IMG/VR virus record: IMGVR_UViG_3300036818_000131
Location: 1 to 63,824 of that record
Reading direction: 5' to 3' (one strand)
Source: a virus
DNA length: 63,824 nucleotides
Shown: positions 47,881-55,915 of the stretch, one piece after another
How the letters are laid out: each line of letters starts with the position of its first letter
Position numbering within the stretch: position 1 is the first letter of the stretch
Program-made: the position numbers and the translations under genes
The notes under the pieces: model-generated
Databases searched by the model: none
What the model was told of the DNA's origin: nothing
What the model saw: only the letters and a program-made list of their open reading frames with translations

Positions 47881-48477
47881 GTGTCTACGACTGATGCAAA
47901 CGTGAAACGTTGCGGCGGCTGCAGCCGGGGATTACCCCGTCAAGCCTTCGCCAAAAACCGAACGAAGCCTGACGGATTGGCAACGCAGTGCAGGCAATGC
48001 ACAGCCGAATATTTGAGTCGATACCGGAGTGAAAAACTGGAGCTGGTGAGGGCGGGCCAACGGCGGCACTACGTCAGAAACCGTATTGCCGTTCGGCGGG
48101 CCCAGCGTTGTTATCGCCTCGAAAACGTTGAGACGCTAAGAGGGAAGAAGCGCGCGTACAATCGAGTGTATTATCGAACGGAGGTCGGCAGATCGTCGAA
48201 GCGCAACGCCGTGCATCGTCGGCGCGCTCGCAAATTGGGCAATGGAAGTACCTTCACCCTGGCGGATTGGCACGCTCTCATTGCTCGATCGCCCCATTGT
48301 CATTGGCGCAAAACGCCCTTCGCGGCCACGCGGCGACCGACGCACGACCACGTCATCCCTCTATCGGAGGATGGCGAGGATACCCTGGAGAACAGCGTTT
48401 GCGCCTGCATGGAGTGCAATCTCCGCAAAGGGGCGCGGGCAATCGATCCGGTTACCGGCCAGGCGTTGTTGCTGTAG
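47881..48477 (+). CDS. HNH endonuclease, 198 aa
   Basis: Starts at GTG 47881, only 23 bases from the divergent protease/scaffold start. The N-terminus has a zinc-ribbon CGGCSRGLPRQAF and CRQCTAEYLSRYR. The C-terminal HNH motif is HDHVIPLSEDGEDTLENSVC then ACMECNLRKGAR: the two His, the Asn and the C-x-x-C pair are present. Such free-standing nucleases are often mobile (homing) elements. The stretch is less GC-rich than its surroundings (for example TACAATCGAGTGTATTATC), suggesting separate origin. It may cut DNA during packaging or act as a selfish gene. Confidence 0.88.
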   Translation: MSTTDANVKRCGGCSRGLPRQAFAKNRTKPDGLATQCRQCTAEYLSRYRSEKLELVRAGQRRHYVRNRIAVRRAQRCYRLENVETLRGKKRAYNRVYYRTEVGRSSKRNAVHRRRARKLGNGSTFTLADWHALIARSPHCHWRKTPFAATRRPTHDHVIPLSEDGEDTLENSVCACMECNLRKGARAIDPVTGQALLL

Positions 48478-48517
48478 CTCTCCCAAAGGCGTAAAGACGC
48501 ATCGGAGTGGCCTTGCA

Positions 48518-48757
48518 ATGAATGATCGAAAAGAAATTGTCGAAGCCCTCGGCGCCGAGCTGGTCGAGCTGATCGAGCGCGACAATAGCTTGCGCCTGCT
48601 GCAGGCCTGCGGCGTCGAGGTGGCGTTTGGTCCGACCGGCTGGCGTGCCGTGGTCGGCGGCCGCGAGATCAGCAATACCGATATCGACGTCGTTATCCGT
48701 CGCGGTCTCGCCGTGATACGCGGGCGGCGCGATCTGTGGCCGACGCCGCCGGTATGA
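48518..48757 (+). CDS. Small alpha/beta protein, 79 aa
   Basis: ATG 48518 after CGGAGTGGCCTTGCA. The 79 residues begin MNDRKEIVEALGAELVELIE and contain VEVAFGPTGWRAVVGGREIS then IDVVIRRGLAVI. A helix followed by a beta sheet is likely. The family is unknown. Its stop overlaps the next start (ATGA), so the two genes are co-translated. Confidence 0.7.
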   Translation: MNDRKEIVEALGAELVELIERDNSLRLLQACGVEVAFGPTGWRAVVGGREISNTDIDVVIRRGLAVIRGRRDLWPTPPV

Positions 48758-49080
48758 CCGAAGAGCGTCGTGTCTGGATTGCGCAATGCCTGTGCCCGCA
48801 GCGGCATTGCATAATGGCGACCGCCGGCGAAGCCGAAAATCGCCGCGCCGCCGAGGCGACCGTCGGCGCACTTCTCCGAGCCAACGTCAAGGCGAAGCTG
48901 CTATCAGGCGAGTTCAATCCGTGGTGTGGCCTCTGCCACGCTGCGGCCGAGAGCTGGCGCTATGAGGTCGCCCGCTCGCGGTTCCGTTCGATGGCGGAAG
49001 CGACGCCGGCGTTAAAGGAGAGCGAAGGGCAGCAGCAGGTTACACGCGCGCTGTGGGGCGGTATGCGGCGCAGCGATTGA
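48754..49080 (+). CDS. Cys-rich small protein, 108 aa
   Basis: ATG 48754 in an ATGA overlap. The protein has CLCPQRHCIMAT, a helix (EAENRRAAEATVGALLRANV) and a second Cys group WCGLCHAAAESW, giving five Cys and two His in a zinc-binding-like arrangement. The end SEGQQQVTRALWGGMRR is polar. I know similar small proteins from rhizobial prophages as uncharacterised. Confidence 0.72.
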   Translation: MTEERRVWIAQCLCPQRHCIMATAGEAENRRAAEATVGALLRANVKAKLLSGEFNPWCGLCHAAAESWRYEVARSRFRSMAEATPALKESEGQQQVTRALWGGMRRSD

Positions 49081-49090
49081 GGGCGCCGAC

Positions 49091-49405
49091 ATGAGTGAAT
49101 TGCACGACATCGATCGGCGGGTTGCGGTGCTCGAGCAGATCGCGCGCGACACCGCGGCGGGACTGGCCGACATCCGAAGCGAGTTGCGGCAGATGCGCAC
49201 CGAATCCCGCACCGAATTGCAGGGGCTGCGCACCGAGTTCCGCACCGAATTGCACGAGTTCCGCACCGAATTGCAGGGGCTGCGCACCGACATCCGCGAG
49301 CAGAGTAGAGAGCTGCACGCCGATTTTCGTTGGTTGCTGCGGTTTACGATCGGCGGCTTTGTCGGCACGTGGGCGCTGCTCGCGCACGGGCTGCATTGGT
49401 TTTGA
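49091..49405 (+). CDS. Coiled-coil protein with C-terminal membrane segment, 104 aa
   Basis: 104 residues. Residues 1-80 are coiled coil with internal repeats RTELQGLRTEFRTELHEF then RTELQGLRTDIREQ. A hydrophobic stretch (RFTIGGFVGTWALLAHGLHW) ends the protein, so it is tail-anchored. The design (cytosolic coil, one span) resembles phage DUF1640/holin-accessory proteins and other Bdr-like phage coils. Regulation is unknown. Confidence 0.75.
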   Translation: MSELHDIDRRVAVLEQIARDTAAGLADIRSELRQMRTESRTELQGLRTEFRTELHEFRTELQGLRTDIREQSRELHADFRWLLRFTIGGFVGTWALLAHGLHWF

Positions 49406-49468
49406 GGGCACCCCTCAACGCGATTTGCGAACTCCTCAAGGACACCACCCTAACAGGGAGATCTAGCG

Positions 49469-50014
49469 ATGGTCGACTGGCTCGCGCCCACCAAATGCAT
49501 GTTCTGGCGCCTCGACGACAACCACACGCCGGTCCAGTGCGAGACCTTCGAGGAGTATTTCGCATCCGTCGAGAAGGACCATCAAGTCGCCGAGACGTGG
49601 ATCGCCGACGGGGTGCGGGTCTCGACGATCTTTCTGCCGGTCGGCCACGGCTTTATCGAGAACCCGGCATTCTTCGAAACGATGGTGTTTGGCGGCCCAC
49701 TCGACCATTGCCAAGTGCGCTATCGCACCTGGGACGAGGCGGCCGCCGGCCACGAGCGTCTGTGTACCGAAACCCGCAGGCTGCTGGCATTGCCGCCGGC
49801 CGAGCTCGAAGCCGAGATGAGCCGGCGAACGAGCGAGCGGTTCCGCTTCATCCGCGAACAGGCTTTGGCGGTCGGCGTGCCCGAGGAGATCGCCGATCAC
49901 CTGGGCCGCGCCCTCAATCAACGAAACGCCGGCCAACGAAACGCCGGCCAACGAAACGCCGACCAAACAAAACGCCGGCCAACAAAACGACTGCCAAGAA
50001 AGCGACCCGAGTGA
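49469..50014 (+). CDS. Conserved phage protein with expanded C-terminal tail, 181 aa
   Basis: ATG 49469 after AGGGAGATCTAGCG. Residues 1-130 are a conserved-looking domain (DGVRVSTIFLPVGHGFIENP, FFETMVFGGPLDHCQVRY, TWDEAAAGHERL) that I associate with uncharacterised phage proteins. The C-terminus is QRNAGQRNAGQRNADQ, encoded by tandem 15-bp repeats (49920-49980), and then becomes Lys/Arg-rich. The repeat tail is probably a recent addition. Confidence 0.75.
   Translation: MVDWLAPTKCMFWRLDDNHTPVQCETFEEYFASVEKDHQVAETWIADGVRVSTIFLPVGHGFIENPAFFETMVFGGPLDHCQVRYRTWDEAAAGHERLCTETRRLLALPPAELEAEMSRRTSERFRFIREQALAVGVPEEIADHLGRALNQRNAGQRNAGQRNADQTKRRPTKRLPRKRPE
49920..49980. repeat. Tandem 15-bp coding repeat
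   Basis: Four units of about 15 bases beginning AACGAAACGCCGGCC with small variations. They code for the (GQRNA)n tail of the 49469 gene, keeping the frame. Confidence 0.9.
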
Positions 50015-50021
50015 TTGACCG

Positions 50022-50402
50022 ATGCCGGCGCTCTCCGAGCAGGTGAAGCGCGGCCTCAAGAGCCTGCGCTACCTCGCCGAACACGGTCCGCGCATGTCAC
50101 TGCCGGAAGTGCTCGGGCAAAAGCTCATCCCCAGCGTGCATTGCGCCGAACTTACCGTCGACGCAGAGATGTGGATCGTCTGCTACGGGCTCGAAGTGCA
50201 GCCGAGCGGCGTCTATCGCCATCTCAGCATCAGCAATATCGACCGCGGCACCCTGCCGTTACCGGAAACCCTCATGCTGATCGCTCGCGAAATGGGTTTC
50301 ACCGCCGAGCGGATGCAGGTCTCGGTGGCGCGGTATCCTAAGCGCGGTCTTGCCGTCCAAGTCATGGAGCCAATCACACAGGCTCGCGAAACACCAATCT
50401 AA
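50022..50402 (+). CDS. Conserved phage protein, 126 aa
   Basis: ATG 50022, 126 residues. It begins with a helix (SEQVKRGLKSLRYLAEHGPR) then beta strands WIVCYGLEVQPSGVYRHLSI and LPETLMLIAREMGF followed by helices. It ends the plus-strand cassette from 47881. Its TAA overlaps the TAG of the convergent truncated paralogue. The family is unknown; the pattern is similar to small phage early or accessory proteins. Confidence 0.72.
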   Translation: MPALSEQVKRGLKSLRYLAEHGPRMSLPEVLGQKLIPSVHCAELTVDAEMWIVCYGLEVQPSGVYRHLSISNIDRGTLPLPETLMLIAREMGFTAERMQVSVARYPKRGLAVQVMEPITQARETPI

Positions 50403-50482
50403 GCCGCGTTGCCGGCCTGGTCGACCGCGGTGACCGCATTGGCCGACGGTGCGGAAGCGAGGAAAACGTAGGTCAGTGCCAT
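50399..50482 (-). pseudogene. Truncated copy of the 118-residue surface protein
   Basis: A 27-codon ORF from ATG 50482: MALTYVFLASAPSANAVTAV then DQAGNAA. The first seven residues and the last seven match the gene at 51458-51814 (MALTYVF and DQAGNAA). The middle is gone. The upstream sequence GTCAGTGCCAT is also shared. It looks like a remnant left by internal deletion. Confidence 0.7.
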
Positions 50483-50499
50483 CGTTTGATCCGATCGGG

Positions 50500-51429
50500 T
50501 CAGGAAAGCGTGATGCCGTAATAGGCGGCGATGTTCTGGCGGGTCGCCAGGCGGTTGGCCCCGCTGAGATACGACGGCCATCCCAAGAATTCCGTAGCGA
50601 CGCCGTCAAAAAACGCCGTCGCCGTACCAAGAAGATCTTCGGCCCCGATATTGAATTGTTCGGCGATTACTCCGGTATCCCCTGATGTAAAGTCGGCTGT
50701 TCGCGTCAATTGCGCGCCGTTCAATAGGGCGGTTGGTGACCCGGCGGACGCGTCCCACAACAACTCGAAGAGATAAAACTGACCTGTTTCAACGTCGGCA
50801 CTGCTGAAGCTGCCGCCGCCGTCATCCGCAAATCCGGCATCGTCCGCACCGAACGTAAGGCTGCCGGAACTTGCCGCCGATGACGATCCTATCTGAATGT
50901 AAATATCCGGACCGCTGCCGTCCACATTGGCACCGGCAATGTAGTGGATGCCACCATCAACGGAGCTCTTGGCGACAAAAAAGAAAGTGAAACTGCTGCT
51001 CGGCCATGTGGCGCTGCCGGGCGTGGTTAGGACGTTAGAATTGGCGGCGACGAATGAAATCCCTGGCTTGCTATTCAGCGCAGCGGCGTCCCAGCCCGGC
51101 TGATTTGCGTTCGTTGCCTGCGAAACATCATTGCCGTTGCCGCTTTGGTCCGTCCACGCCGCGACAAAGCCGTTTGCGGCGCCGATGAAGGACGAGATCG
51201 ACGCGGCCGGCGCATCGCCAGTCGTCGCATCACTGTTGTAAGTGTGTGTCGTGTCGTCGCTGTCGCGGCGGATCGTGTAAAGCGCCGAGCCGCGTTTGGC
51301 GGCCGACAATGCGCGCTGGCTGTAGGCGACGACCGCGCCGCCAACGATATCGAGCGGGCCGGTGTAGGACGACCCGTGCGGCCGCGCGATGGTCGCGATG
51401 CCCGGTACACTGAGACCGAGCCTGGGCAT
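50500..51429 (-). CDS. Lectin-like surface protein (ArabFuran-like N-terminus), 309 aa
   Basis: The start is ATG 51429. Residues 30-110 (IVGGAVVAYSQRALSAAKRG, RRDSDDTTHTYNS and FVAAWTDQSGNGNDVSQATN) match the concanavalin-like domain of phage proteins related to arabinofuranosidase B. The conserved WTDQSGNGNDV box is intact. The C-terminal part (DGVATEFLGWPSYLSGANRL, then RQNIAAYYGITLS) is the usual jelly-roll ending. There is no clear catalytic pair. A carbohydrate-binding decoration of the head is likely, given the head-spike neighbours. Confidence 0.8.
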   Translation of the reverse strand: MPRLGLSVPGIATIARPHGSSYTGPLDIVGGAVVAYSQRALSAAKRGSALYTIRRDSDDTTHTYNSDATTGDAPAASISSFIGAANGFVAAWTDQSGNGNDVSQATNANQPGWDAAALNSKPGISFVAANSNVLTTPGSATWPSSSFTFFFVAKSSVDGGIHYIAGANVDGSGPDIYIQIGSSSAASSGSLTFGADDAGFADDGGGSFSSADVETGQFYLFELLWDASAGSPTALLNGAQLTRTADFTSGDTGVIAEQFNIGAEDLLGTATAFFDGVATEFLGWPSYLSGANRLATRQNIAAYYGITLS

Positions 51430-51457
51430 GCTACTGCCACACCGCGACGATGTCGGC

Positions 51458-51814
51458 TTACGCCGCGTTGCCGGCCTGGTCGAGCCAGCCGGTCGAAGAA
51501 CGTTGCGTCCCGACAAAATAGACCGTCTTCGAGAGCGTCGTGTCGTAATAGGACATGCCCAACGAGGGTGCCGGGTTGAGGTTGTTCAAGGCGCCGGTGA
51601 GTGCCGTTCCCGGCTGTGGCGCGGGCCGATCGGTGGTCGCTCCGGTCGCCAGCAGCGGCTGCACCGTGGCATTACCGACGCCCTCGAGGGTGAGCGCGTC
51701 GGCCGCCGCGACACCGGTGATGATGCCGGCGCTGTTGGGGTTGTAGCGGGTGCCGCCGATGGTCACCGCCTGTCCAGTGGCGGGGATGATCGCGAAGACG
51801 TATGTCAGTGCCAT
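51458..51814 (-). CDS. Small surface protein, 118 aa
   Basis: 118 residues, MALTYVFAIIPATGQAVTIG then RYNPNSAGIITGVAAADALT, ending STGWLDQAGNAA. It is Ala/Thr/Gly-rich beta sequence. A 27-codon remnant of a second copy is at 50399-50482. The 70 bases upstream of its start hold no gene. It lies between the beta-helix protein and the lectin-like protein, so it is probably part of the same surface structure. Confidence 0.75.
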   Translation of the reverse strand: MALTYVFAIIPATGQAVTIGGTRYNPNSAGIITGVAAADALTLEGVGNATVQPLLATGATTDRPAPQPGTALTGALNNLNPAPSLGMSYYDTTLSKTVYFVGTQRSSTGWLDQAGNAA

Positions 51815-51884
51815 ATGTTGCCGCCTTTTTGCTTCAGGTCATGGTCGGGGCGCCGCGATCCGCGAAAAATCGTCGGTGCCGAGG

Positions 51885-54158
51885 TCACGCCACCCCCAGC
51901 GCAAACCCGAGCTTGAGCCGCGTCGCTGCCGCGTCCGGGGCGGTGTAAGCACCGATACTGAACCCCTTCGCGTCCTTGACCGGGTTGCCGTAGAAATCCT
52001 GCAGCCCGGGATTGATCGAATAGAGCGCCGCGAGATCGCGCCCGGCGCCGATCAATCGCGAGGCGCCTTGCAGATGATAGGCGGCCGGTGCCGGCGGCGC
52101 ATAGCCGCCGATCGTGCCGCCGCTGCCGGGATCGACCAATTTCGGGTCTTGAAAGAGCGAATGCGCTTCCTGCGACGACGCCGCCTGATAGGCGGCGAGC
52201 GAGCTATAGGTCGTGCTGTGGTAAGAGGCCGAGAACCCCGTCCCATAATAGCAGTTGCCGTCGAGCGTGCACGACTGATTGTCAAAGGACAGAGTGCAGG
52301 AACCGCTTGCTCGAATGAGATTGTTGGCGAAATAGCCGGTGGGCCCGACCCCGTCATTGTTGCCCTGCAGGTAGACGACTTCCGATCCCGGCTGATTGGT
52401 GCAATAGACCGTATTGTTGTAGATCGCGATGCTCTTCGGGCAGGTGCTGCCGTCGCCGCCGGCATTCCAGACGCTGATCTCTTCGAGGTGAAGCGCGGCG
52501 TTGCTTTCCAGGATATTGAACCGTGCCGTGCACCCGGTATGGGTATTGCCGCTGCCAAAATTGAAGAAGAAGATCCCGGCGCCGTCGCAATGATGGATGT
52601 AGCAGTATTCGACCGTGCAGTTGTGGCAATCGACATCGAAATCGACGCCGTCGCCATCTTCCGGCGCATTGACCGCGATCTGGTTGTAGACCTCGCAAAA
52701 CGAGACGACGCTGCCGGTCGTCCAGTTGTATTCGATGCCGGCGTTGCCTTGGGCCTCGTTGGCGCCGCAGTCGTGCACGTAGCACAGCGTAACCAAGCCG
52801 TTGTGGGAATTGCCGACAAAGATCCCGGTGCTCGACTGATAGGGGCTGTTCGACGACGCCGTGCCGGGGCAGTTGCCGACCGTACAGCCGGATATCGTGA
52901 CATTGTCGAAGGCGCGGGTCAGTGTGAAGGTGCCGCCGGTGCCGCCGCGCTGGCCGACCGAGCCGGCGATCCCAAAGCAGATGCCGGCGGTGATGTTGCT
53001 GCTGATGTCGACATTGTCGGTGCAATTCGTGACCGTGCAATTCTGCACCGTGACATTGCTGACCGCGTCGGCGGTGTCGGGGCAGGTCCCGAGAATGCCG
53101 CTGCGCCCGAACCCGGAGGCCCTCAGCCCCAAGAACGTGATGTCGGCGATCGCCCCGGCAGCACCGTCGCTCCAGAGGTAGGCGCCATTGTAATTGGCGG
53201 TGTCGTCGCCGGCGAAGGTCAGGTTCTGGAGCGTGATACTGCCGATGTTGTGCAGCAGCGCGCCATCCAGTCCGCTTGGCGCGATCGTCGCATTGCCGGT
53301 GCCATAGGAGTCGACGACCAATGGCGAGCCGGAGGTCGGCGGGGTCTGCGAGGAGTAATTTGTCGTGGTCAGTTGCAGAGAGCCGGGAAATGTCTGGCCG
53401 CCCTGAAACAACACCTGGTCGCCGGCCATAAAAACCGAGCTGTTGACCTGGCCGACCGTCTGCCACGGCTGCGCCAAGGTGCCGGGGTTGCTGTCATTGC
53501 CGCTGTTCGCGACATGAAAGGCGGTCGCGACTGGCGGCGTCCCGATCGCAAACCCGATAATCTCGTATGGGATGTCGCTCGCCGTGCTGGTCGTCATCGC
53601 TTGCGTGCTGCGGTACGACGGCGCGGTCGCGTACTCCGCGAGCCACGTCGTACTGACATACTGCGCTTGCGTCTGACCGGCGTTCAATCCGGACGAATTG
53701 ACATCGACGGCATAGCCGATCAAGAGATCGCCGCTGTTGGCGGTAAAATTGCCCGATGATTGCGTCGTCCCGGTCGTGCCGCTGGCGCCCGCGAAACCAT
53801 TCAGTACGGCATTGCTCGGAACACCGCCCCACTCGTCGCCGATCACGACGCCGAAGGTGACCCCGCCCGTCGATGAGGCCGAGAGGGTGATCGTCGAGGG
53901 GCTGTTGGTTACATCAAGGAGCCGGAATGCCACCCAGTAATAGTTTGAGCTGGCGAGGAACAGCGCCTTGACGACCGGGTAACTGTTGCCTTTGTCGTCG
54001 AGTATGCTGGTGATGCTGTCGGTGCCGTCATTGGTTCCGACCCAGCCGGCGACGCCGGTCACCGGGTTGCCCGAGGTCACCGCCGCGTCGAAGGTCAGAG
54101 TCAGCGTTGTGCCCGATTGCCCCGAGTGGGTTTTGCCCTGGACGTGGCTGTAGCTCAT
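51885..54158 (-). CDS. Right-handed beta-helix protein (putative head spike or depolymerase)
   Basis: 757 residues. Residues 1-210 form a beta-sandwich with SASSTGGVTFGVVIGDEWGG. After FHVANSGNDSNPGTLAQPWQ (about 215) there are many coils of a right-handed beta-helix: VSNVTVQNCTVTNCTDNVDI, FDNVTISGCTVGNCP, GLVTLCYVHDCGANEAQ, CTVEYCYIHHCDGAGIFFF. The Cys-, Asn- and Thr-rich ladders and the PWQTV start are typical of polysaccharide lyase-like repeats. Acidic residues in EDGDGVDFDVDCHNC could be catalytic, but this is not established. Next to a GTA-type head-spike base protein, it may be the head spike itself. Confidence 0.85.
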   Translation of the reverse strand: MSYSHVQGKTHSGQSGTTLTLTFDAAVTSGNPVTGVAGWVGTNDGTDSITSILDDKGNSYPVVKALFLASSNYYWVAFRLLDVTNSPSTITLSASSTGGVTFGVVIGDEWGGVPSNAVLNGFAGASGTTGTTQSSGNFTANSGDLLIGYAVDVNSSGLNAGQTQAQYVSTTWLAEYATAPSYRSTQAMTTSTASDIPYEIIGFAIGTPPVATAFHVANSGNDSNPGTLAQPWQTVGQVNSSVFMAGDQVLFQGGQTFPGSLQLTTTNYSSQTPPTSGSPLVVDSYGTGNATIAPSGLDGALLHNIGSITLQNLTFAGDDTANYNGAYLWSDGAAGAIADITFLGLRASGFGRSGILGTCPDTADAVSNVTVQNCTVTNCTDNVDISSNITAGICFGIAGSVGQRGGTGGTFTLTRAFDNVTISGCTVGNCPGTASSNSPYQSSTGIFVGNSHNGLVTLCYVHDCGANEAQGNAGIEYNWTTGSVVSFCEVYNQIAVNAPEDGDGVDFDVDCHNCTVEYCYIHHCDGAGIFFFNFGSGNTHTGCTARFNILESNAALHLEEISVWNAGGDGSTCPKSIAIYNNTVYCTNQPGSEVVYLQGNNDGVGPTGYFANNLIRASGSCTLSFDNQSCTLDGNCYYGTGFSASYHSTTYSSLAAYQAASSQEAHSLFQDPKLVDPGSGGTIGGYAPPAPAAYHLQGASRLIGAGRDLAALYSINPGLQDFYGNPVKDAKGFSIGAYTAPDAAATRLKLGFALGVA

Positions 54159-54172
54159 CGCTCAGGCCAATG

Positions 54173-54412
54173 TCATTGCCACACGGCGACGATGCTCGCT
54201 GCAGTCGTCCCGCTGCTCCAGACCCGTCTGACCCGGATCGGGTGCCAGCCGGCCGGAGCGGCGGTAAAGGTCACGATCTCGCCATCCATCATCGTCACTC
54301 TGAGGTCGCCGCTGCCGCCGACATACAGCGCTGTCGTGAATTCCGGTAAATCGACACTGTCGCTGGGTGTGACCGCGACGGCATGCGGCACGGGATCGGA
54401 AAGTTCGGCCAT
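54173..54412 (-). CDS. Head spike base protein (RCAP_rcc01079-like)
   Basis: 79 residues from ATG 54412. The motif DPVPHAVAVTPSDSVDLPEF, TALYVGGSGDLRVTMMDGEI and VTFTAAPAGWHPIRVRRVWS, then SGTTAASIVAVW, is the pattern of the spike base protein of the Rhodobacter GTA (rcc01079 family), which sits on the capsid vertices. Length and order also fit. The gene is between a TPR-glycosyltransferase and the beta-helix protein. This suggests the beta-helix is mounted on the head. Confidence 0.85.
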   Translation of the reverse strand: MAELSDPVPHAVAVTPSDSVDLPEFTTALYVGGSGDLRVTMMDGEIVTFTAAPAGWHPIRVRRVWSSGTTAASIVAVWQ

Positions 54413-54413
54413 G

Positions 54414-55889
54414 TCAACCAAGCCTCTGTTTGAGTTCCCAATCGGGATCGGCGATCCGGCCGCGCACGAGATGGTGCAATTCGTGAAGCGGGCCGCTCCA
54501 ATCGTCGTGCGCCGCCTGGCGTAAGAGCCGCATGGTCGGGTACCACGAGGTCCGTTCGGTAGCAAAGCCCCAGCGCCAGCACGGCAGGTGGGGCAACAGC
54601 CCGATCACCGGCCGCCCCATCGCACCCGCGAGATGCAGGGGTGCCGAGTCGACCGAGACGATGAGATCGAGGGCGGCCATGTAGGAGGCGGTGTCGGCCC
54701 AATCGCGCAAGCGGCGCGAGAGGTCGTGGACCAGCACGCCGGCGCCGGCCGCGAGCTCGTGCGCCGCACCGTCGGATCCATGTGGGCCGGATCCATGTGG
54801 GCCGACCTGCAGGCTGTAGAGCGCCACACCGGGGATCGCGGCGAGCCCGACAAGCTCGCCGAGCGGCACACCGCGCCGCGCCGAGCGTTCCCCAAGCGAT
54901 CCCGGGAGCGACCGCGGCGCCCAGACGAGACCGATTGCGAGCCGCGTCCCGGGGGGCTTGTCGAGCACGACCGGCTCGGCGGTGAGATAGCGGGTCAATT
55001 TCGCCGACGGCAATTCGACGTCGAGATGCCGCAGGTAGGAGCAGACGGGCGAGTGATAATCCGCCCGATCGGGTCCATCGGCCGGCAGATCACCCTCGAG
55101 GTCGACGAGCTCGAGCATTGGGCAGGCGCGAAAGCGCGGCCAGGCAAAGAGCGGCAGCAGATCGCGCGGTGCCGCCAATGTGATGCGCCCCGCCCGTTGT
55201 GCCAGCGCGCCGAGAAAGCGCGCGAATTGGATCGTATCGCCCTGCCCCTGATCGTGGTGCACGAGGATGTGCTTGCCGGTCAGGTCCTCGCCCTGCCATT
55301 CCGGGATCCCGAGCTCCCACACCTGAGTGCGGCCGATTTCCGCAAAACGGTGCTCGTAGAGCGCCAGGCCACGGCGGTAATCGGCCGCGGAATTTTGATT
55401 TGGGGAACTTGCCTTGGCCAGCACCGGGTAGGCGAGATGGGTCAGCGCCCGCGCCCGCCGCCCCTCGTCAGTGCCGGCGACCGCACCAGCGGATTGCGTG
55501 TACCAATCCTCGGAGGCCACGAGCTCGCCGAGCGCGTAGCACACCGCACCCAAGTTGAAGGTGATCTCGGCATCGCCGGGGCGGCGCTGGTTGGCCGCTT
55601 CGAGCCACACCCGAGCCTTGTGGTAGCGACCCATCCGATAGAGGATGCAGCCGAGGTTTTTCAACGCGTCGGGGTGCTCGGGAGCGATCCCGACGGCCTT
55701 TTCCGCGCAGGTCAGTGCCGCCCCGTATTGCCCACGATCGGCCAATAGCGAGGCGACAGAGAACCAGGCCTCGGGCCGCCCAGCGCAATCCACTGGAGCA
55801 GCCCTAAGCCCGGTCGTGTAATAGGCCAGCGCGCCATCGAGATCGCCAGCGATGTGGCGGTTGAAGGCCGCCCGGAGTGCGGTACTCAG
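54414..55889 (-). CDS. TPR protein with GT9-like glycosyltransferase domain (copy B)
   Basis: No ATG is available. The best start is CTG 55889, nine bases after AAGGGGG, giving 491 residues and a complete first TPR (STALRAAFNRHIAGDLDGAL). A GTG at 55793 would cut this repeat. Residues 1-165 are TPRs (LKNLGCILYRMGRYHKARVW). The rest carries KHILVHHDQGQGDTIQFARF, IGLVWAPRSLPGS, and DLIVSVDSAPLHLAGAMGRP, as in copy A (27865-29373). A tandem 15-bp repeat adds PHGSGPHGS. It is next to the spike base gene, so a head-spike glycan is a natural target, though unproven. Confidence 0.8.
   Translation of the reverse strand: MSTALRAAFNRHIAGDLDGALAYYTTGLRAAPVDCAGRPEAWFSVASLLADRGQYGAALTCAEKAVGIAPEHPDALKNLGCILYRMGRYHKARVWLEAANQRRPGDAEITFNLGAVCYALGELVASEDWYTQSAGAVAGTDEGRRARALTHLAYPVLAKASSPNQNSAADYRRGLALYEHRFAEIGRTQVWELGIPEWQGEDLTGKHILVHHDQGQGDTIQFARFLGALAQRAGRITLAAPRDLLPLFAWPRFRACPMLELVDLEGDLPADGPDRADYHSPVCSYLRHLDVELPSAKLTRYLTAEPVVLDKPPGTRLAIGLVWAPRSLPGSLGERSARRGVPLGELVGLAAIPGVALYSLQVGPHGSGPHGSDGAAHELAAGAGVLVHDLSRRLRDWADTASYMAALDLIVSVDSAPLHLAGAMGRPVIGLLPHLPCWRWGFATERTSWYPTMRLLRQAAHDDWSGPLHELHHLVRGRIADPDWELKQRLG
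54774..54803. repeat. Tandem 15-bp duplication in TPR-GT copy B
   Basis: GGATCCATGTGGGCC occurs twice head to tail. It encodes the PHGSGPHGS insertion of the glycosyltransferase. Confidence 0.9.
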
Positions 55890-55915
55890 GTTGTATCCCC
55901 CTTATGTCGATGCAG

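Noticed and set aside
49920-49980. CRISPR-like or origin iterons
   Set aside because: The repeat is in frame, codes for a protein tail and lacks spacers or AT-rich flanks.
51750-53759. A 669-codon plus-strand ORF antisense to the beta-helix protein
   Set aside because: It is the shadow of Asn/Thr/Gly-rich repeats on the other strand. Composition is Arg/Ala/Gly/Asp-biased and no start signal fits.
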